In this document: one piece after another, positions 39,210 through 48,935 of the stretch
Layout of the letters: every line of letters begins with the position of its first letter
Position numbering within the stretch: position 1 is the stretch's first letter
Assembly (NCBI GenBank): GCA_963677655.1
Contig: OY782088.1
Source: Saccharicrinis sp963677655
GTDB lineage: Bacteria > Bacteroidota > Bacteroidia > Bacteroidales > Marinilabiliaceae
DNA: 64,000 bases
Reading direction: 5' to 3' (one strand)
Made by a program: the position numbers and the translations under genes
Notes under the pieces: model-generated
What the model was told of the DNA's origin: nothing
What the model saw: only the letters and a program-made list of their open reading frames with translations
The model's database searches: none

Positions 39210-39232
39210 GGTTTCAATATTTTATTGAAACC
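39210..39232. terminator. bidirectional terminator
   Basis: GGTTTCAATA (39210-39219) pairs with TATTGAAACC (39223-39232), with an A run to the left and a T run to the right. It sits between convergent genes and can work in both directions. Confidence 0.85.
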
Positions 39233-39246
39233 CTTTTTTTTATCTT

Positions 39247-40920
39247 TTATCGTCTTCGTCTGTTATCAGATCTATTATTATCAAACCTTTTTCGTTGATT
39301 TTTCTTTGGTGGTTTTGCAGTAGCAGGCTCCACATGAAGTTTCTCACTTTCAAACTTAACACCTTTTAATGCATTAATTACAGTCTTTTGCCCACCTTCA
39401 TCTACTTCAAAAAACGAAAAATTTCTAAGTATTTCTATTTTTCCAAAGTTTACTTTTTGACGGTTTGTATTTTCATTTACAATACCCATTAAACGTTGAG
39501 CTGTTAAACCATGAGCTTTACCTACATTAATATATAATCGCCCATACTTATCATTTCCTCTTCTTCCTGAACGATCTTTAACTATATCTTTTTTGTATAC
39601 ATTAAGATCCTTAGCCCCCTCATAGTATGCAATAAAACGGTTAAACTCAACAGATACAAATCGTTTAATTAAATCCTCTCTATCTAAAACTGATAATTTT
39701 TCAATAATCTGAGGTAAAAACTCATCGATCTGATCATGATTTATCTCTACGTTTTCCACCCTATCTATTAAGTGAAACAATTGACGTGTACAAATTTCTG
39801 AACCAGAAGGAATCATATCCCTTTTAAACTTAATACCCGAAATACGTTCAATCTCTCGTATTTTACTTGATTCTTTGGTATGAATAATGGCAATACTAGT
39901 CCCTGTTTTTCCTGCTCTACCTGTTCTACCACTTCTATGAGTATATGCCTCAATATCATCTGGTAGATTATAATTAATAACATGCGAAAGATCATTTACA
40001 TCGATTCCCCTTGCTGCAACATCTGTAGCAACTAAAATTTGTAAATGTCTACTTCTGAAACGATGCATTACCTGATCTCTTTGGGCCTGAGATAAATCCC
40101 CATGTAACGCATCAGCACTATAACCATCACTAATTAATTTTTCCGCTACTTCTTTTGTTTCATGACGAGTACGACAAAAAACAATTCCATAAATATCCGG
40201 ATATAAATCTGCAATACGCTTTAATGCAAGATACCTATCTCTGGCATGCACCATATAATATATATGTTCTACAGTATTAGCTCCTGCATTCTGCTTACCT
40301 ACTTTTAACTGTACTGGATTTGACAAATATCTATTTGCCATGTTTTCTATTTCCTTAGGCATTGTAGCTGAAAATAGTAACGACTGACGTGATTCAGGAG
40401 TGTTTCCAATAATTGAATCTAATTCATCCTTAAATCCCATATTTAACATTTCATCAGCCTCATCAAGCACCAAATACTTAAGCTTTTCTAACTTAAGTAC
40501 TCCCCTCTTGCACAAATCATTAACTCTACCAGGAGTACCAACTACAATCTGGCTTCCTTTTTTAAGTTCTCTTATTTGCTTAACAATATCAGCTCCACCA
40601 TATACAGGTGTAACATATAAATTAGAGATATACTTTGAGTAAGAAATAATATCCTTAGTAATCTGCAGTGCTAATTCACGAGTTGGACATAAAACTAATA
40701 CTTGTACATTTTTTTTATCGCAGTCAACTCGTTCTATAATTGGCAAACTAAAAGCTGCCGTTTTTCCAGTACCTGTTTGTGCTAGAGCAACTACATCATT
40801 GGTACCATCTTTTAATTCTGGAATTGTTTTTTCCTGAATTGGAGTTGGGTTTTCATACCCTAGTTCTTTAATCGCCTTAAGAACTTCCGGAGACAAGCCG
40901 GTTTCTTCAAATGTTATCAT
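39247..40920 (-). CDS. DEAD-box RNA helicase with DbpA-type C-terminal domain
   Basis: A 557-residue ATP-dependent RNA helicase. It shows a Q motif (TPIQEKTIP), Walker A AQTGTGKT (47-54), DEAD (153-156), SAT (184-186) and HRSGRTGRAG. A C-terminal DbpA/CsdA-like RNA-binding domain (about residues 455-525, RRGNDKYGRLYINVGKAHGL) is followed by a basic Arg/Lys/Asn tail. It probably acts in ribosome assembly or cold-shock RNA remodelling, as for DeaD/CsdA. A promoter-like element 125 bases upstream would give a long leader, common for cold-shock helicases. Confidence 0.95.
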   Translation of the reverse strand: MITFEETGLSPEVLKAIKELGYENPTPIQEKTIPELKDGTNDVVALAQTGTGKTAAFSLPIIERVDCDKKNVQVLVLCPTRELALQITKDIISYSKYISNLYVTPVYGGADIVKQIRELKKGSQIVVGTPGRVNDLCKRGVLKLEKLKYLVLDEADEMLNMGFKDELDSIIGNTPESRQSLLFSATMPKEIENMANRYLSNPVQLKVGKQNAGANTVEHIYYMVHARDRYLALKRIADLYPDIYGIVFCRTRHETKEVAEKLISDGYSADALHGDLSQAQRDQVMHRFRSRHLQILVATDVAARGIDVNDLSHVINYNLPDDIEAYTHRSGRTGRAGKTGTSIAIIHTKESSKIREIERISGIKFKRDMIPSGSEICTRQLFHLIDRVENVEINHDQIDEFLPQIIEKLSVLDREDLIKRFVSVEFNRFIAYYEGAKDLNVYKKDIVKDRSGRRGNDKYGRLYINVGKAHGLTAQRLMGIVNENTNRQKVNFGKIEILRNFSFFEVDEGGQKTVINALKGVKFESEKLHVEPATAKPPKKNQRKRFDNNRSDNRRRR

Positions 40921-41044
40921 AAACTACCTTTTTTTCAGCCCACCCCACTTAATCTACATTTCAAATTCTATTTAGCTGAAAAAGAGAAGTTCGCTGAACA
41001 ATCATTTTAATATGAATGATTTATACCATTGTAAAAATCGACTG

Positions 41045-41052
41045 CAAAGGTA
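41045..41052 (-). promoter_or_regulatory. -7 element for the helicase, long leader
   Basis: Minus strand TACCTTTG (TAnnTTTG), 125 bases before the helicase start. The predicted leader contains a hairpin-capable ATCATT/AATGAT pair (41001-41020). Apart from this and the ClC promoter I see nothing else in 40921-41318. Confidence 0.35.
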
Positions 41053-41303
41053 ATCGAATTTTATTCCCTTTTTAAGGTTTTATTTACTCAAATAAACCAC
41101 CAAACACACATATGCCTACATTTCAGCGTATTACAAATATAATCAACTTGCTTTTTTAACATAAATAAACATTAAGAAACTTAAATAACTCCGAAAATCC
41201 ATACGAAATATAGGTATTTCACATATCTGTTTTCATATTAAATATACTCATTCTATCTTATTTTTTTGACTTAATTTAACATGCTCATATCAATGAATTG
41301 ATA

Positions 41304-41311
41304 TACTTTTG
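41304..41311 (+). promoter_or_regulatory. -7 element directly before ClC gene 2
   Basis: TACTTTTG (TAnnTTTG) ends 8 bases before the ATG at 41319, so the mRNA would begin at or next to the start codon. Confidence 0.45.
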
Positions 41312-41318
41312 TGTCGCT

Positions 41319-43097
41319 ATGGAGAATGCATCGATTTATTTCAGAAGATTTTTAATTTGGCGAGTTAAACATATAAGCCAAAAGAATTTTATTTTATTAC
41401 TAAGTTTAATAACTGGTATATTAAGTGGTTTAGCTGCTGTTCTGCTAAAGAATACGATACACTATACGCATCATTTCCTTACTGGAGAATTCCATATTGA
41501 AAATATCAACTTTTTATATTTAGCATATCCTGTAGTTGGAATTTTCATTGCCGTATTCTTTTCAAAAAATGTTGTTAAAGATAGTTTGGGACATGGAATA
41601 TCGAAAATATTATATTCGCTGAGTAGGGGTAATGGTAAATTAAAAAGGCACAATAATTTCTCTTCAATTGTTGCGAGTACATTCACTATTGGTTTTGGTG
41701 GTTCAGTAGGAGCTGAGGCCCCTATTGTATTAACAGGTGCATCTATTGGTTCTTCATTAGGTCGATTATTTCACCAAAATTATAAAACAATATCTTTACT
41801 TATTGGCTGTGGTGCTGCCGGAGCGATATCCAGTATCTTTAAAGCACCAATGGCAGGGTTAGTTTTTACATTAGAAGTACTCATGCTTGGTTTAAGTATG
41901 GCCTCTTTGGTACCTCTTATAATCTCTGCATTTAGTGCAGCTACTGTTGCATATTTTTTTATGGGTGATGGAGCTGAATTTTCATGGAAACTTGAAAATC
42001 AATTCATTTTAAATAACATCCCTTTTTATATCATTCTAGGAATTTTAGGAGGTTTTATCTCTTTATACTTTACAAGAATGTTAATGTGGACAGAAAATAA
42101 CTTTAGAAAAATAAACAATCCTTATTTTAGATTATTAGCAGGAGGATTGCTTTTAAGTATCTTAATTTTCATCTTCCCTCAATTATATGGTGAGGGTTAT
42201 AATACCATTATAGCCTTTTTAAATGGTAAAAAAGATATTGTTTTCGACAATAGTATTTTTTATCAATTCCGTGGATATGAATGGGTATTGCTGGCTTTAT
42301 TAGGATTACTTGTATTATTTAAAGTTTTTGCATCTGCGGCAACAACCGGTAGTGGTGGTGTTGGAGGTATCTTTGCCCCATCTTTATTTACTGGTGGTGT
42401 AATGGGTTATTTCTTTGCCAGATTAATTAATGTTTCAGGATTATGGATCTTACCTGAATCTCATTTTACATTAGTAGGTATGGCTGCAATTATGGCAGGT
42501 GTGCTTCACGCTCCTCTTACAGCCATATTCCTTATTGCTGAAATCACACATGGGTACGAACTTTTTGTTCCACTTATGATGACTTCTACCATATCATATC
42601 TAACTATTATGTATTTTGAGCCTCATTCTATTTACACAAAGCAGTTAGCTCGAAGAGGAGAATTATTAACACACCATAAAGATAAAGCTGTTTTAACATT
42701 AATGAGATTAAACAAAGTGTTGGAAACTGATTTTTTACCTGTAAAATCTACCGATACATTGGGATCTTTAGTTAAAACCATTGCAAAAGCAAAAAGAAAT
42801 TTATTTCCGGTAATTGGATCAAAAGGACAATTGAAGGGGATTGTACTTTTAGATGATATCAGAGAAATCATGTTTAATCATGAAAGATACAATGACACAG
42901 TAGTAGAAGATTTAATGCAAGTACCCCCTGCTTTTATTGAAATTAATGAAAGTATGGATTCTGTTATGAAAAAATTTGAAGAAACAGGAGCATGGAATCT
43001 CCCTGTTATTGAAGACAACAAATACATGGGCTTTGTATCTAAATCAAAAATTTTCTCTGTTTACAGAAGAGTTCTTATTCACTTTTCAGACGAATAA
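41319..43097 (+). CDS. ClC-family chloride channel/transporter with CBS pair, copy 2
   Basis: A 592-residue paralogue of the ClC protein at 35392. I chose the ATG at 41319 because an earlier in-frame TTG (41298) precedes the promoter element. The gating glutamate is E133, in GSVGAEAPIV (GxEAP rather than GxEGP). GSGGVGGIFAP is conserved, and V187 in FTLEVLML replaces the internal proton glutamate, as in copy 1. CBS domains occupy about residues 460-585. The two copies are 4 kb apart with four unrelated genes between or around them, so this is an old duplication, not a recent tandem one. Confidence 0.93.
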   Translation: MENASIYFRRFLIWRVKHISQKNFILLLSLITGILSGLAAVLLKNTIHYTHHFLTGEFHIENINFLYLAYPVVGIFIAVFFSKNVVKDSLGHGISKILYSLSRGNGKLKRHNNFSSIVASTFTIGFGGSVGAEAPIVLTGASIGSSLGRLFHQNYKTISLLIGCGAAGAISSIFKAPMAGLVFTLEVLMLGLSMASLVPLIISAFSAATVAYFFMGDGAEFSWKLENQFILNNIPFYIILGILGGFISLYFTRMLMWTENNFRKINNPYFRLLAGGLLLSILIFIFPQLYGEGYNTIIAFLNGKKDIVFDNSIFYQFRGYEWVLLALLGLLVLFKVFASAATTGSGGVGGIFAPSLFTGGVMGYFFARLINVSGLWILPESHFTLVGMAAIMAGVLHAPLTAIFLIAEITHGYELFVPLMMTSTISYLTIMYFEPHSIYTKQLARRGELLTHHKDKAVLTLMRLNKVLETDFLPVKSTDTLGSLVKTIAKAKRNLFPVIGSKGQLKGIVLLDDIREIMFNHERYNDTVVEDLMQVPPAFIEINESMDSVMKKFEETGAWNLPVIEDNKYMGFVSKSKIFSVYRRVLIHFSDE

Positions 43098-43100
43098 TTT

Positions 43101-43129
43101 TTTGAAACAAAGTGGATATCTTAAATTTG
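43101..43129 (+). promoter_or_regulatory. promoter of glyA
   Basis: TTTG (43101-43104), 17 bases, then TAAATTTG (43122-43129): a near-standard Bacteroidota TTTG/TAnnTTTG pair, slightly short in spacing. It leaves a leader of about 85 bases. Confidence 0.5.
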
Positions 43130-43221
43130 CACTCTAATTATTAGATATTTATCAAAAATGTTATACATACAGGATGAACATGACTTAATGAATTAACTCT
43201 CATCCTTTAATAATCTATTTT

Positions 43222-44502
43222 ATGAAACGCGACGATAAAATATTTGAGCTTATTGAAAAAGAACATCAACGCCAACTTAATGGTATTGAATTAATCGCTT
43301 CGGAAAACTTTGTTAGCGAACAAGTAATGGAAGCTATGGGTTCTTATATGACAAACAAATATGCGGAAGGTTATCCTGGTGCCAGATATTATGGTGGATG
43401 TGAAGTTGTTGATCAAAGTGAAGCGTTAGCTATTGAGCGTATATGTAAAATTTATGATGCTGAATATGCAAATGTTCAACCACATAGTGGAGCCCAGGCA
43501 AACATGGCTGTTTTATTAACAGTTTTAAATCCTGGTGATAAATTTTTAGGCTTAAATTTATCTCACGGAGGTCACTTGTCTCATGGTTCTCCTGTTAATA
43601 GCTCTGGTTTACTTTATGAACCAATAGCATATGGTGTTAAAGAAGACACTGGTCTTGTCGACTATGATATGATGGAAGAATTAGCCCGTGAGCATAAACC
43701 AAAATTAATTATTGGTGGAGCTTCAGCTTATTCAAGAGAGTGGGATTATGCAAGAATGAGAAAGATTGCAGACGAAATTGGAGCAATCTTAATGGTTGAT
43801 ATGGCACACCCTGCAGGTTTAATTGCAGCAGGTTTACTTGAAAACCCTGTTAAGCATGCACATATTGTAACTTCAACTACTCACAAAACATTAAGAGGAC
43901 CTCGTGGAGGTATTATTTTGATGGGTAAAGATTTTGATAATCCTTGGGGTAAGAAAACACCAAAAGGAGTTATCCGAAAAATGTCTTCTTTATTAAATTC
44001 AGCTGTATTCCCAGGAGTACAAGGTGGACCATTAGAACATGTTATTGCAGCTAAAGCAGTTTCTTTCTTAGAGGCTTTACAACCTGAGTATGTTGAATAT
44101 CAAACTCAAGTTCAAAAGAATGCAAAAACAATGGCTGAAGCATTTATTGCTAAAGGATATAAAGTAATTTCAGGTGGTACAGATAATCACTCTATGCTTA
44201 TCGACCTAAGAACTAAATTTCCTGATTTAACAGGTAAAGTTGCTGAAAATACTTTAGTAAAAGCAGATATCACAATAAATAAAAACATGGTTCCTTTTGA
44301 TAGCAGAAGTCCTTTCCAAACTTCAGGAATCCGTGTAGGAACTGCAGCTCTTTCAACAAGGGGTTTAAAAGAAGAGCACATGGCTCCTATCGTAGATTTA
44401 ATTGACAGAGTATTGTCTGATGTAGAAAACGAAAACACTCTTAATGCAGTAAGAACTGATGTAAATGAAATGATGAGCAAATTTCCTCTTTTTGCTTACT
44501 AA
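43222..44502 (+). CDS. glyA: serine hydroxymethyltransferase
   Basis: PLP enzyme that converts serine and tetrahydrofolate to glycine and 5,10-methylene-THF, the main source of one-carbon units. At 426 residues it has the usual length. ELIASENFVS, NKYAEGYPGARYYGG and VQPHSGAQANMAV are signature segments; the PLP lysine is K222 in TSTTHKTLRGPRGG. It is a single-gene unit with an upstream promoter and a strong terminator. Confidence 0.98.
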   Translation: MKRDDKIFELIEKEHQRQLNGIELIASENFVSEQVMEAMGSYMTNKYAEGYPGARYYGGCEVVDQSEALAIERICKIYDAEYANVQPHSGAQANMAVLLTVLNPGDKFLGLNLSHGGHLSHGSPVNSSGLLYEPIAYGVKEDTGLVDYDMMEELAREHKPKLIIGGASAYSREWDYARMRKIADEIGAILMVDMAHPAGLIAAGLLENPVKHAHIVTSTTHKTLRGPRGGIILMGKDFDNPWGKKTPKGVIRKMSSLLNSAVFPGVQGGPLEHVIAAKAVSFLEALQPEYVEYQTQVQKNAKTMAEAFIAKGYKVISGGTDNHSMLIDLRTKFPDLTGKVAENTLVKADITINKNMVPFDSRSPFQTSGIRVGTAALSTRGLKEEHMAPIVDLIDRVLSDVENENTLNAVRTDVNEMMSKFPLFAY

Positions 44503-44527
44503 AAGATACATTATCAAATAAAAAATT

Positions 44528-44558
44528 AAAAGCCAGCAATATAATTTTGCTGGCTTTT
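44528..44558. terminator. bidirectional terminator
   Basis: AAAAGCCAGCAA (44528-44539) pairs perfectly with TTGCTGGCTTTT (44547-44558), followed by TT. It sits between convergent glyA and the universal stress protein gene. Confidence 0.85.
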
Positions 44559-44580
44559 TTATTACATCAAAAAGTATTTT

Positions 44581-45396
44581 TTATTCTATATCATCATGTA
44601 ATATCAACATTGGATGTTCAGGATGTAAAACCAATTGCTTGGTTATACTTGGGTGAAAGATTCTTTCAAAGAAGCTTACATCATGTCTTACAAGAGCAAC
44701 CATTTCTGCATCATTTTCATTCATAAATTTATTAATGCTCTTAGCAACATCATCCCCTTCAATAAAATTGAAGCTCATGTTTACATTTGGAAAATGTGCC
44801 TCTATTTTATTTTCTGCATCCAACCTATTCACATATTCATCATCCAAAACATTAACAAACATAAGAGCTGAACGATAGCGATCTACAATTTCTCTAACAG
44901 GATTCATTACTGAATCTTTCTTTACATCTTGCAAATCGGTAGCAAATACAATTTTTTCCGGTTTTTTAAACTGAGTTGATTTTGGTACTACCAAAATTGG
45001 AGCTTTAATATTTTTAATTACTTCATAAGCATTTGATCCAAGTAAGAAATTTTCAAGGGCTGATTCTCCTCGACAACCCAGTACAACTAACTCTGGATGA
45101 TCTTCCTTGATTTTTTCCTGTACCACATCAATCAGAGATCCAAAACTGGAAATAGCGTCAATTACAGCCTCAGGAAAGACACGTTTAAGGACTGACATTT
45201 CTTGTTTTAGTCCTTTTTCACTTTCATATGCCATTTCCTCCTTAACCTGCATCACGTAAGGACTACCACTAAACTCTAAATCATATGCATTTAATAGTGA
45301 AAAATGAATATTTTCATCAGCAAACATTTTTAATGCATAAAGAGCGGCATTTCGGGCTGTATTTGAAAAATCGGTTAATAACAATACCTTTTTCAT
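44581..45396 (-). CDS. tandem universal stress protein
   Basis: A 271-residue protein with two UspA domains (about residues 1-145 and 150-268). The first has the ATP-type loop region VVLGCRGESALENFLLGSNAYEVIK, close to GxxGx9GS. The second is more divergent and ends VLHPEHPMLILHDDIE. Such proteins act in stress survival in the cytoplasm. The first domain probably binds ATP; the second probably does not. It stands alone between a shared terminator and the MCP terminator. Confidence 0.92.
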   Translation of the reverse strand: MKKVLLLTDFSNTARNAALYALKMFADENIHFSLLNAYDLEFSGSPYVMQVKEEMAYESEKGLKQEMSVLKRVFPEAVIDAISSFGSLIDVVQEKIKEDHPELVVLGCRGESALENFLLGSNAYEVIKNIKAPILVVPKSTQFKKPEKIVFATDLQDVKKDSVMNPVREIVDRYRSALMFVNVLDDEYVNRLDAENKIEAHFPNVNMSFNFIEGDDVAKSINKFMNENDAEMVALVRHDVSFFERIFHPSITKQLVLHPEHPMLILHDDIE

Positions 45397-45543
45397 AGCC
45401 TCTTCATTTACATTTAACTTATCAAAGCACCGGTTAAATACCGTAGTAAGAGAATACTAATAACAAGATTTTAATATTATTAGTGTTTTAATATATGTTT
45501 ATACGCAACAATGGCTAATAAGTTACGATTTAATCATAAAAAA

Positions 45544-45569
45544 AGGAATAAAACTTTCATTTTATTCCT
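45544..45569 (-). terminator. terminator after the chemotaxis receptor
   Basis: AGGAATAAAA (45544-45553) pairs with TTTTATTCCT (45560-45569) over a 6-base loop. On the minus strand it is followed by a run of seven T. Confidence 0.8.
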
Positions 45570-45616
45570 ATGTTTTATAGTAAGGTCATATTGAGAATGA
45601 GATACAATGCTTTATA

Positions 45617-47530
45617 TCAAGAAGCAAAAATTTCATAATTTAGAGAATTGCTTATTTCTTTTAATTTATGCTTTTGAGATAAGCTTTGCTGTTTATTTTT
45701 AACACTAAAATTCTTTTTAATTTCATTCTTGTTATCAGTTCTTGTAAAATTAAAATATTCTATTAATGTATTTAGCTGTGCAGACTGCGTACTTAATTCT
45801 TCTGCATTTGCCGCTAATTCCTCACTAGCGGCCGCATTTTCTTGAGTTGTATCATTTAACTGTTGAGCTGAAATATTTATTAATGAAGTATTTTCTAATT
45901 GTTCATTGTTTGCTTCTGCTATTTCTTTCATAAAGTTATTGGAGCGGCTAATTACCTTCGCAAGCTCCTTTAGGTTTTCATTTGTACTTTGTGCTAAACA
46001 ACTACTTTCTTTTGATGTTTTAACTATATCTTTTGCTGCATCCTTGCTCCTCTCAGCCAACTTTCGAACTTCTGCGGCAACAACTGAAAATCCTTTACCA
46101 TGTTCTCCTGCTCTTGCGGCCTCTACAGCAGCATTTAAGGCTAAAATATTTGTCTGATTTGCTATTTCATTAATTATATCTATTTTTTTGTCAATTAATT
46201 GATTTGCTTCAAAAGCTTTTTGCGACTCCATACTAACATTGTGAATCGTATCCATAGCAGTATTAGACTCACTTAATCCTAATTGAACATTATTATTGTT
46301 TTGCTTTATATTATAATCCATTTGATCTATAGCTGTAGAAACTTCTTCTAAAGATGCAGCCTGCTCACTAGCACATTGAGACATTGATTGAGAATTTCCA
46401 TTTAACTGATTACCTGCAATAAGCAATTGTTCTGCTCCTGATTTAATTTCTCCAACAACTTCCTTTAGTTTAGTTTGCAAAATCGACATTGACTTCATTA
46501 AACGAGTTAATTCATCTTCTCCTATTATCTCAATGTCATGCATTAATTCACCCTTTGCCAAAGCATTAATTACCTTAACGCAACAGTTTAAAGGAACTGA
46601 AATACTCCGAATTATCAACCTGCTAATTCCCACTGCACTAAGTACTACAATTAATAAAACTATTAAACTATAATTTCTTGCTTTTGTAATTACTTCTGCT
46701 TCTTTATTTGTTGCAATATCTACTAAATTACTTGTAATCTGCTCAACCATATCTCCAGATTCTTTCATTTGTAAAACATGGGAATACAAAAACTTATGCT
46801 TATCCAAATAAGAATAAAACAATTTTTCATACTCCTTATATTCTGAAGACACCAATTTAACAAAAACAGAATCCTTATTTGCACCATATCTAAGATCTAG
46901 TTTTGCTAAAATATCATTACATCCTTTTAAATTATTTTTTACATTTTCTCCTACATCTCTGCTAACAACTATATCGTCATTTTTAAGTTGTAAAATAAAT
47001 TCCAATGCTGAAATATGTAATATATTATTTGCATTAATTAAGTCCTCTATTTGATTATTAATCAATCCATTTTTTTTCTCATTATTTAACGCCTCTTCTA
47101 TCCTTGCCCCTACTTCAACCCACTTTTTAAGGTTTATTTGTTTCAATTTTTCGATTTCAATAAACTCTTTAAAATTTTCATTATAATTTTCCACCTCTGT
47201 TTTTAGCCTACCAATAAGCACTTTATTTCCAATATTATCATTAACCTGAGCTGAATCAATATAAGTAAGTGCATTCTCTATATGATTACGAACAGAATCA
47301 ATGGCCTTTTCATCACCATAATCCATAAAATATGTAACATTTAAACGAGCATTAAGTAATTCTACTTCAGCTTTTCCCAGAATGTTAGAATCATTAACAA
47401 TCTCATTCATCTGAGCGTGTCCTATCTTACCTATAATTCCTGTAATTATTACTCCCAATAATATTATAGAAAATCCGACTAACAGTCGTACTGTAATAGA
47501 ATAACTCCTCATTCTCAACATCCTTTTCAT
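45617..47530 (-). CDS. methyl-accepting chemotaxis protein
   Basis: A 637-residue membrane receptor. Membrane helix 1 is at residues 14-36, a helical four-helix-bundle-type sensor lies at 37-285, helix 2 is at about 286-308, then a HAMP domain, then a cytoplasmic signalling domain whose hairpin tip is EIANQTNILALNAAVEAARAGEHGKGF. It feeds a CheA/CheW system that is not in this window. The C-terminus lacks a CheR-docking pentapeptide. Later ATGs (residues 4 and 7) are possible starts. The receptor implies motility or another chemosensory output in this organism. Confidence 0.95.
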   Translation of the reverse strand: MKRMLRMRSYSITVRLLVGFSIILLGVIITGIIGKIGHAQMNEIVNDSNILGKAEVELLNARLNVTYFMDYGDEKAIDSVRNHIENALTYIDSAQVNDNIGNKVLIGRLKTEVENYNENFKEFIEIEKLKQINLKKWVEVGARIEEALNNEKKNGLINNQIEDLINANNILHISALEFILQLKNDDIVVSRDVGENVKNNLKGCNDILAKLDLRYGANKDSVFVKLVSSEYKEYEKLFYSYLDKHKFLYSHVLQMKESGDMVEQITSNLVDIATNKEAEVITKARNYSLIVLLIVVLSAVGISRLIIRSISVPLNCCVKVINALAKGELMHDIEIIGEDELTRLMKSMSILQTKLKEVVGEIKSGAEQLLIAGNQLNGNSQSMSQCASEQAASLEEVSTAIDQMDYNIKQNNNNVQLGLSESNTAMDTIHNVSMESQKAFEANQLIDKKIDIINEIANQTNILALNAAVEAARAGEHGKGFSVVAAEVRKLAERSKDAAKDIVKTSKESSCLAQSTNENLKELAKVISRSNNFMKEIAEANNEQLENTSLINISAQQLNDTTQENAAASEELAANAEELSTQSAQLNTLIEYFNFTRTDNKNEIKKNFSVKNKQQSLSQKHKLKEISNSLNYEIFAS

Positions 47531-48203
47531 CGTTACCGCTTAATGATTAATAATGATACAAAACTTGAAATTATTATATCAATACTCAATTAAAATATAC
47601 AGTTCTCTATCTTTCCTAGACGGCTGACTTATAATTCTCGACAAAGAGGCTTTCATAGTAAGTGGGATGACTTTATTTCATTAAAACGATTCAAAACTTT
47701 CTATATCTGCTATATCCATCATCATATCGGAGTCATTTTTGTTATTTGACAAAGATTGCCCTTTAGAATGAATGACACCTTTAATACTATTCATGCGAGT
47801 TTTATTCCTTATAAAATTTCATTCTCATCAACATTAAATAACCTGTTAAAGCTTTTACCTGAACTGATTGCAAACCCTATCCCTATGTATTTCCAACCTT
47901 TTATTCACTTCCTGATGTATTTTTCAGCGTAGTTAAATTTAATAGAGAAGTTTCACTATCTAATAGTAGATTAATTTTTGTTAAACAAAAAAAGATGGCA
48001 TCAGCCATCTTTTAATTTAGTCATTGAAAATTATATCTATAACACTCTATTTTATATACTCCATATTACGTATCAATCAAATAAAAATCAACATATATTT
48101 ATCCACTTAAGCCTTTGTTAAAACACCATCTATTAAGTTATTATTAACTTACTATTCGAGCAAATTTTATAAAAATACGTAGTTTATATACTCTATATTT
48201 AAA
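47531..48203. other. long intergenic region, possible decayed frame
   Basis: This spacer of 673 bases holds one terminator (47990-48013) and a short minus-strand ATG frame (47681-47794, 37 codons, MNSIKGVIHSKGQSLSNN start). An adjacent minus-strand frame upstream of it (about 47820-47910) also looks protein-like. These may be remnants of a lost gene or noise. Nothing else can be supported. Confidence 0.3.
47990..48013 (-). terminator. terminator downstream of the HNH/HTH gene
   Basis: AAAAGATGGC (47990-47999) pairs with GCCATCTTTT (48004-48013) over a 4-base loop. The minus strand continues with a T run. It lies 190 bases after the stop of the gene at 48204. Confidence 0.75.
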
Positions 48204-48848
48204 TTATTTTGAATTCTTATTTTGAGTATACCAACGCCAAACTGTATGATACGGAATATTGGTAATTTTAGCCACCTGAACAGGATCATGATGTTGACAA
48301 AGTTTTAAGATATTCATTTTTATTTCTTTCGGATATCTTATTGCCTTTGTTTTATTTTTACAATAACGTTTTCTGATCCGAACAATACTCATTTCAGAAA
48401 CATTAAATTCTTTTGCTATACTTTTTGCCAACTCTCCATTATCCAAACGTTCTGCAATTTTAACAGCGTCATCATATGAAATTGTTGAGCTTCCTCTTAC
48501 CTCAAGTGATTTAGCTCCGGCCAAACCATTTTCGATACGATTTTTTGTTAATGACTTCTGATTTCCCCACTCAAGGTTTTGATAGCTATTATCCGTACTA
48601 ACACAGTTTTTGTGTAAAACCATTTTAAAAGATACTGGCTTTGGATTTGGAACAAAAGCTAACGCTACCAAACGGTGTACGTACATTACAACTCCTTTAA
48701 TAGATACTTGATAATATCCATGTCGGCTTTTGGGCGATTTAATTAACGATTGATGCAGGGGAACACCATTGTATTCAATAAGACTACCATCCTCACTCAC
48801 TTTAATTTCATCTTTAACTCCCGGATACCTAATGTTTTTAAATTCCAT
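48204..48848 (-). CDS. HNH-like protein with two C-terminal HTH regions
   Basis: A 214-residue relative of the protein at 38530. Residues 1-40 are a degenerate NUMOD4-like part (VKDEIKVSEDGSLIEYNG). Residues 50-100 are an HNH_3-like domain (VHRLVALAFVPNP, then VLHKNCVSTDNSYQNLEW) with the catalytic His retained but the usual D-G-N-K-x-N-N segment changed. Residues 120-160 form an HTH (AKSIAKEFNVSEMSIVRIRK), and 170-210 form a second HTH (QVAKITNIPYHTVWRWY). Loss of nuclease residues together with two HTHs suggests a DNA-binding protein derived from a homing endonuclease. That reading is inference. Confidence 0.82.
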   Translation of the reverse strand: MEFKNIRYPGVKDEIKVSEDGSLIEYNGVPLHQSLIKSPKSRHGYYQVSIKGVVMYVHRLVALAFVPNPKPVSFKMVLHKNCVSTDNSYQNLEWGNQKSLTKNRIENGLAGAKSLEVRGSSTISYDDAVKIAERLDNGELAKSIAKEFNVSEMSIVRIRKRYCKNKTKAIRYPKEIKMNILKLCQHHDPVQVAKITNIPYHTVWRWYTQNKNSK

Positions 48849-48935
48849 TTTTGATGCGATTTAATATATTGATAATGATTTAAGGGCTAGGTAAAAATAA
48901 ATGGGGTAGGGATCGAATTAAAAACGCTAATTACA

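Noticed and set aside
41298..41318. TTG extension of ClC copy 2
   Set aside because: The extension encodes the promoter element itself, and the paralogue at 35392 supports the ATG at 41319.
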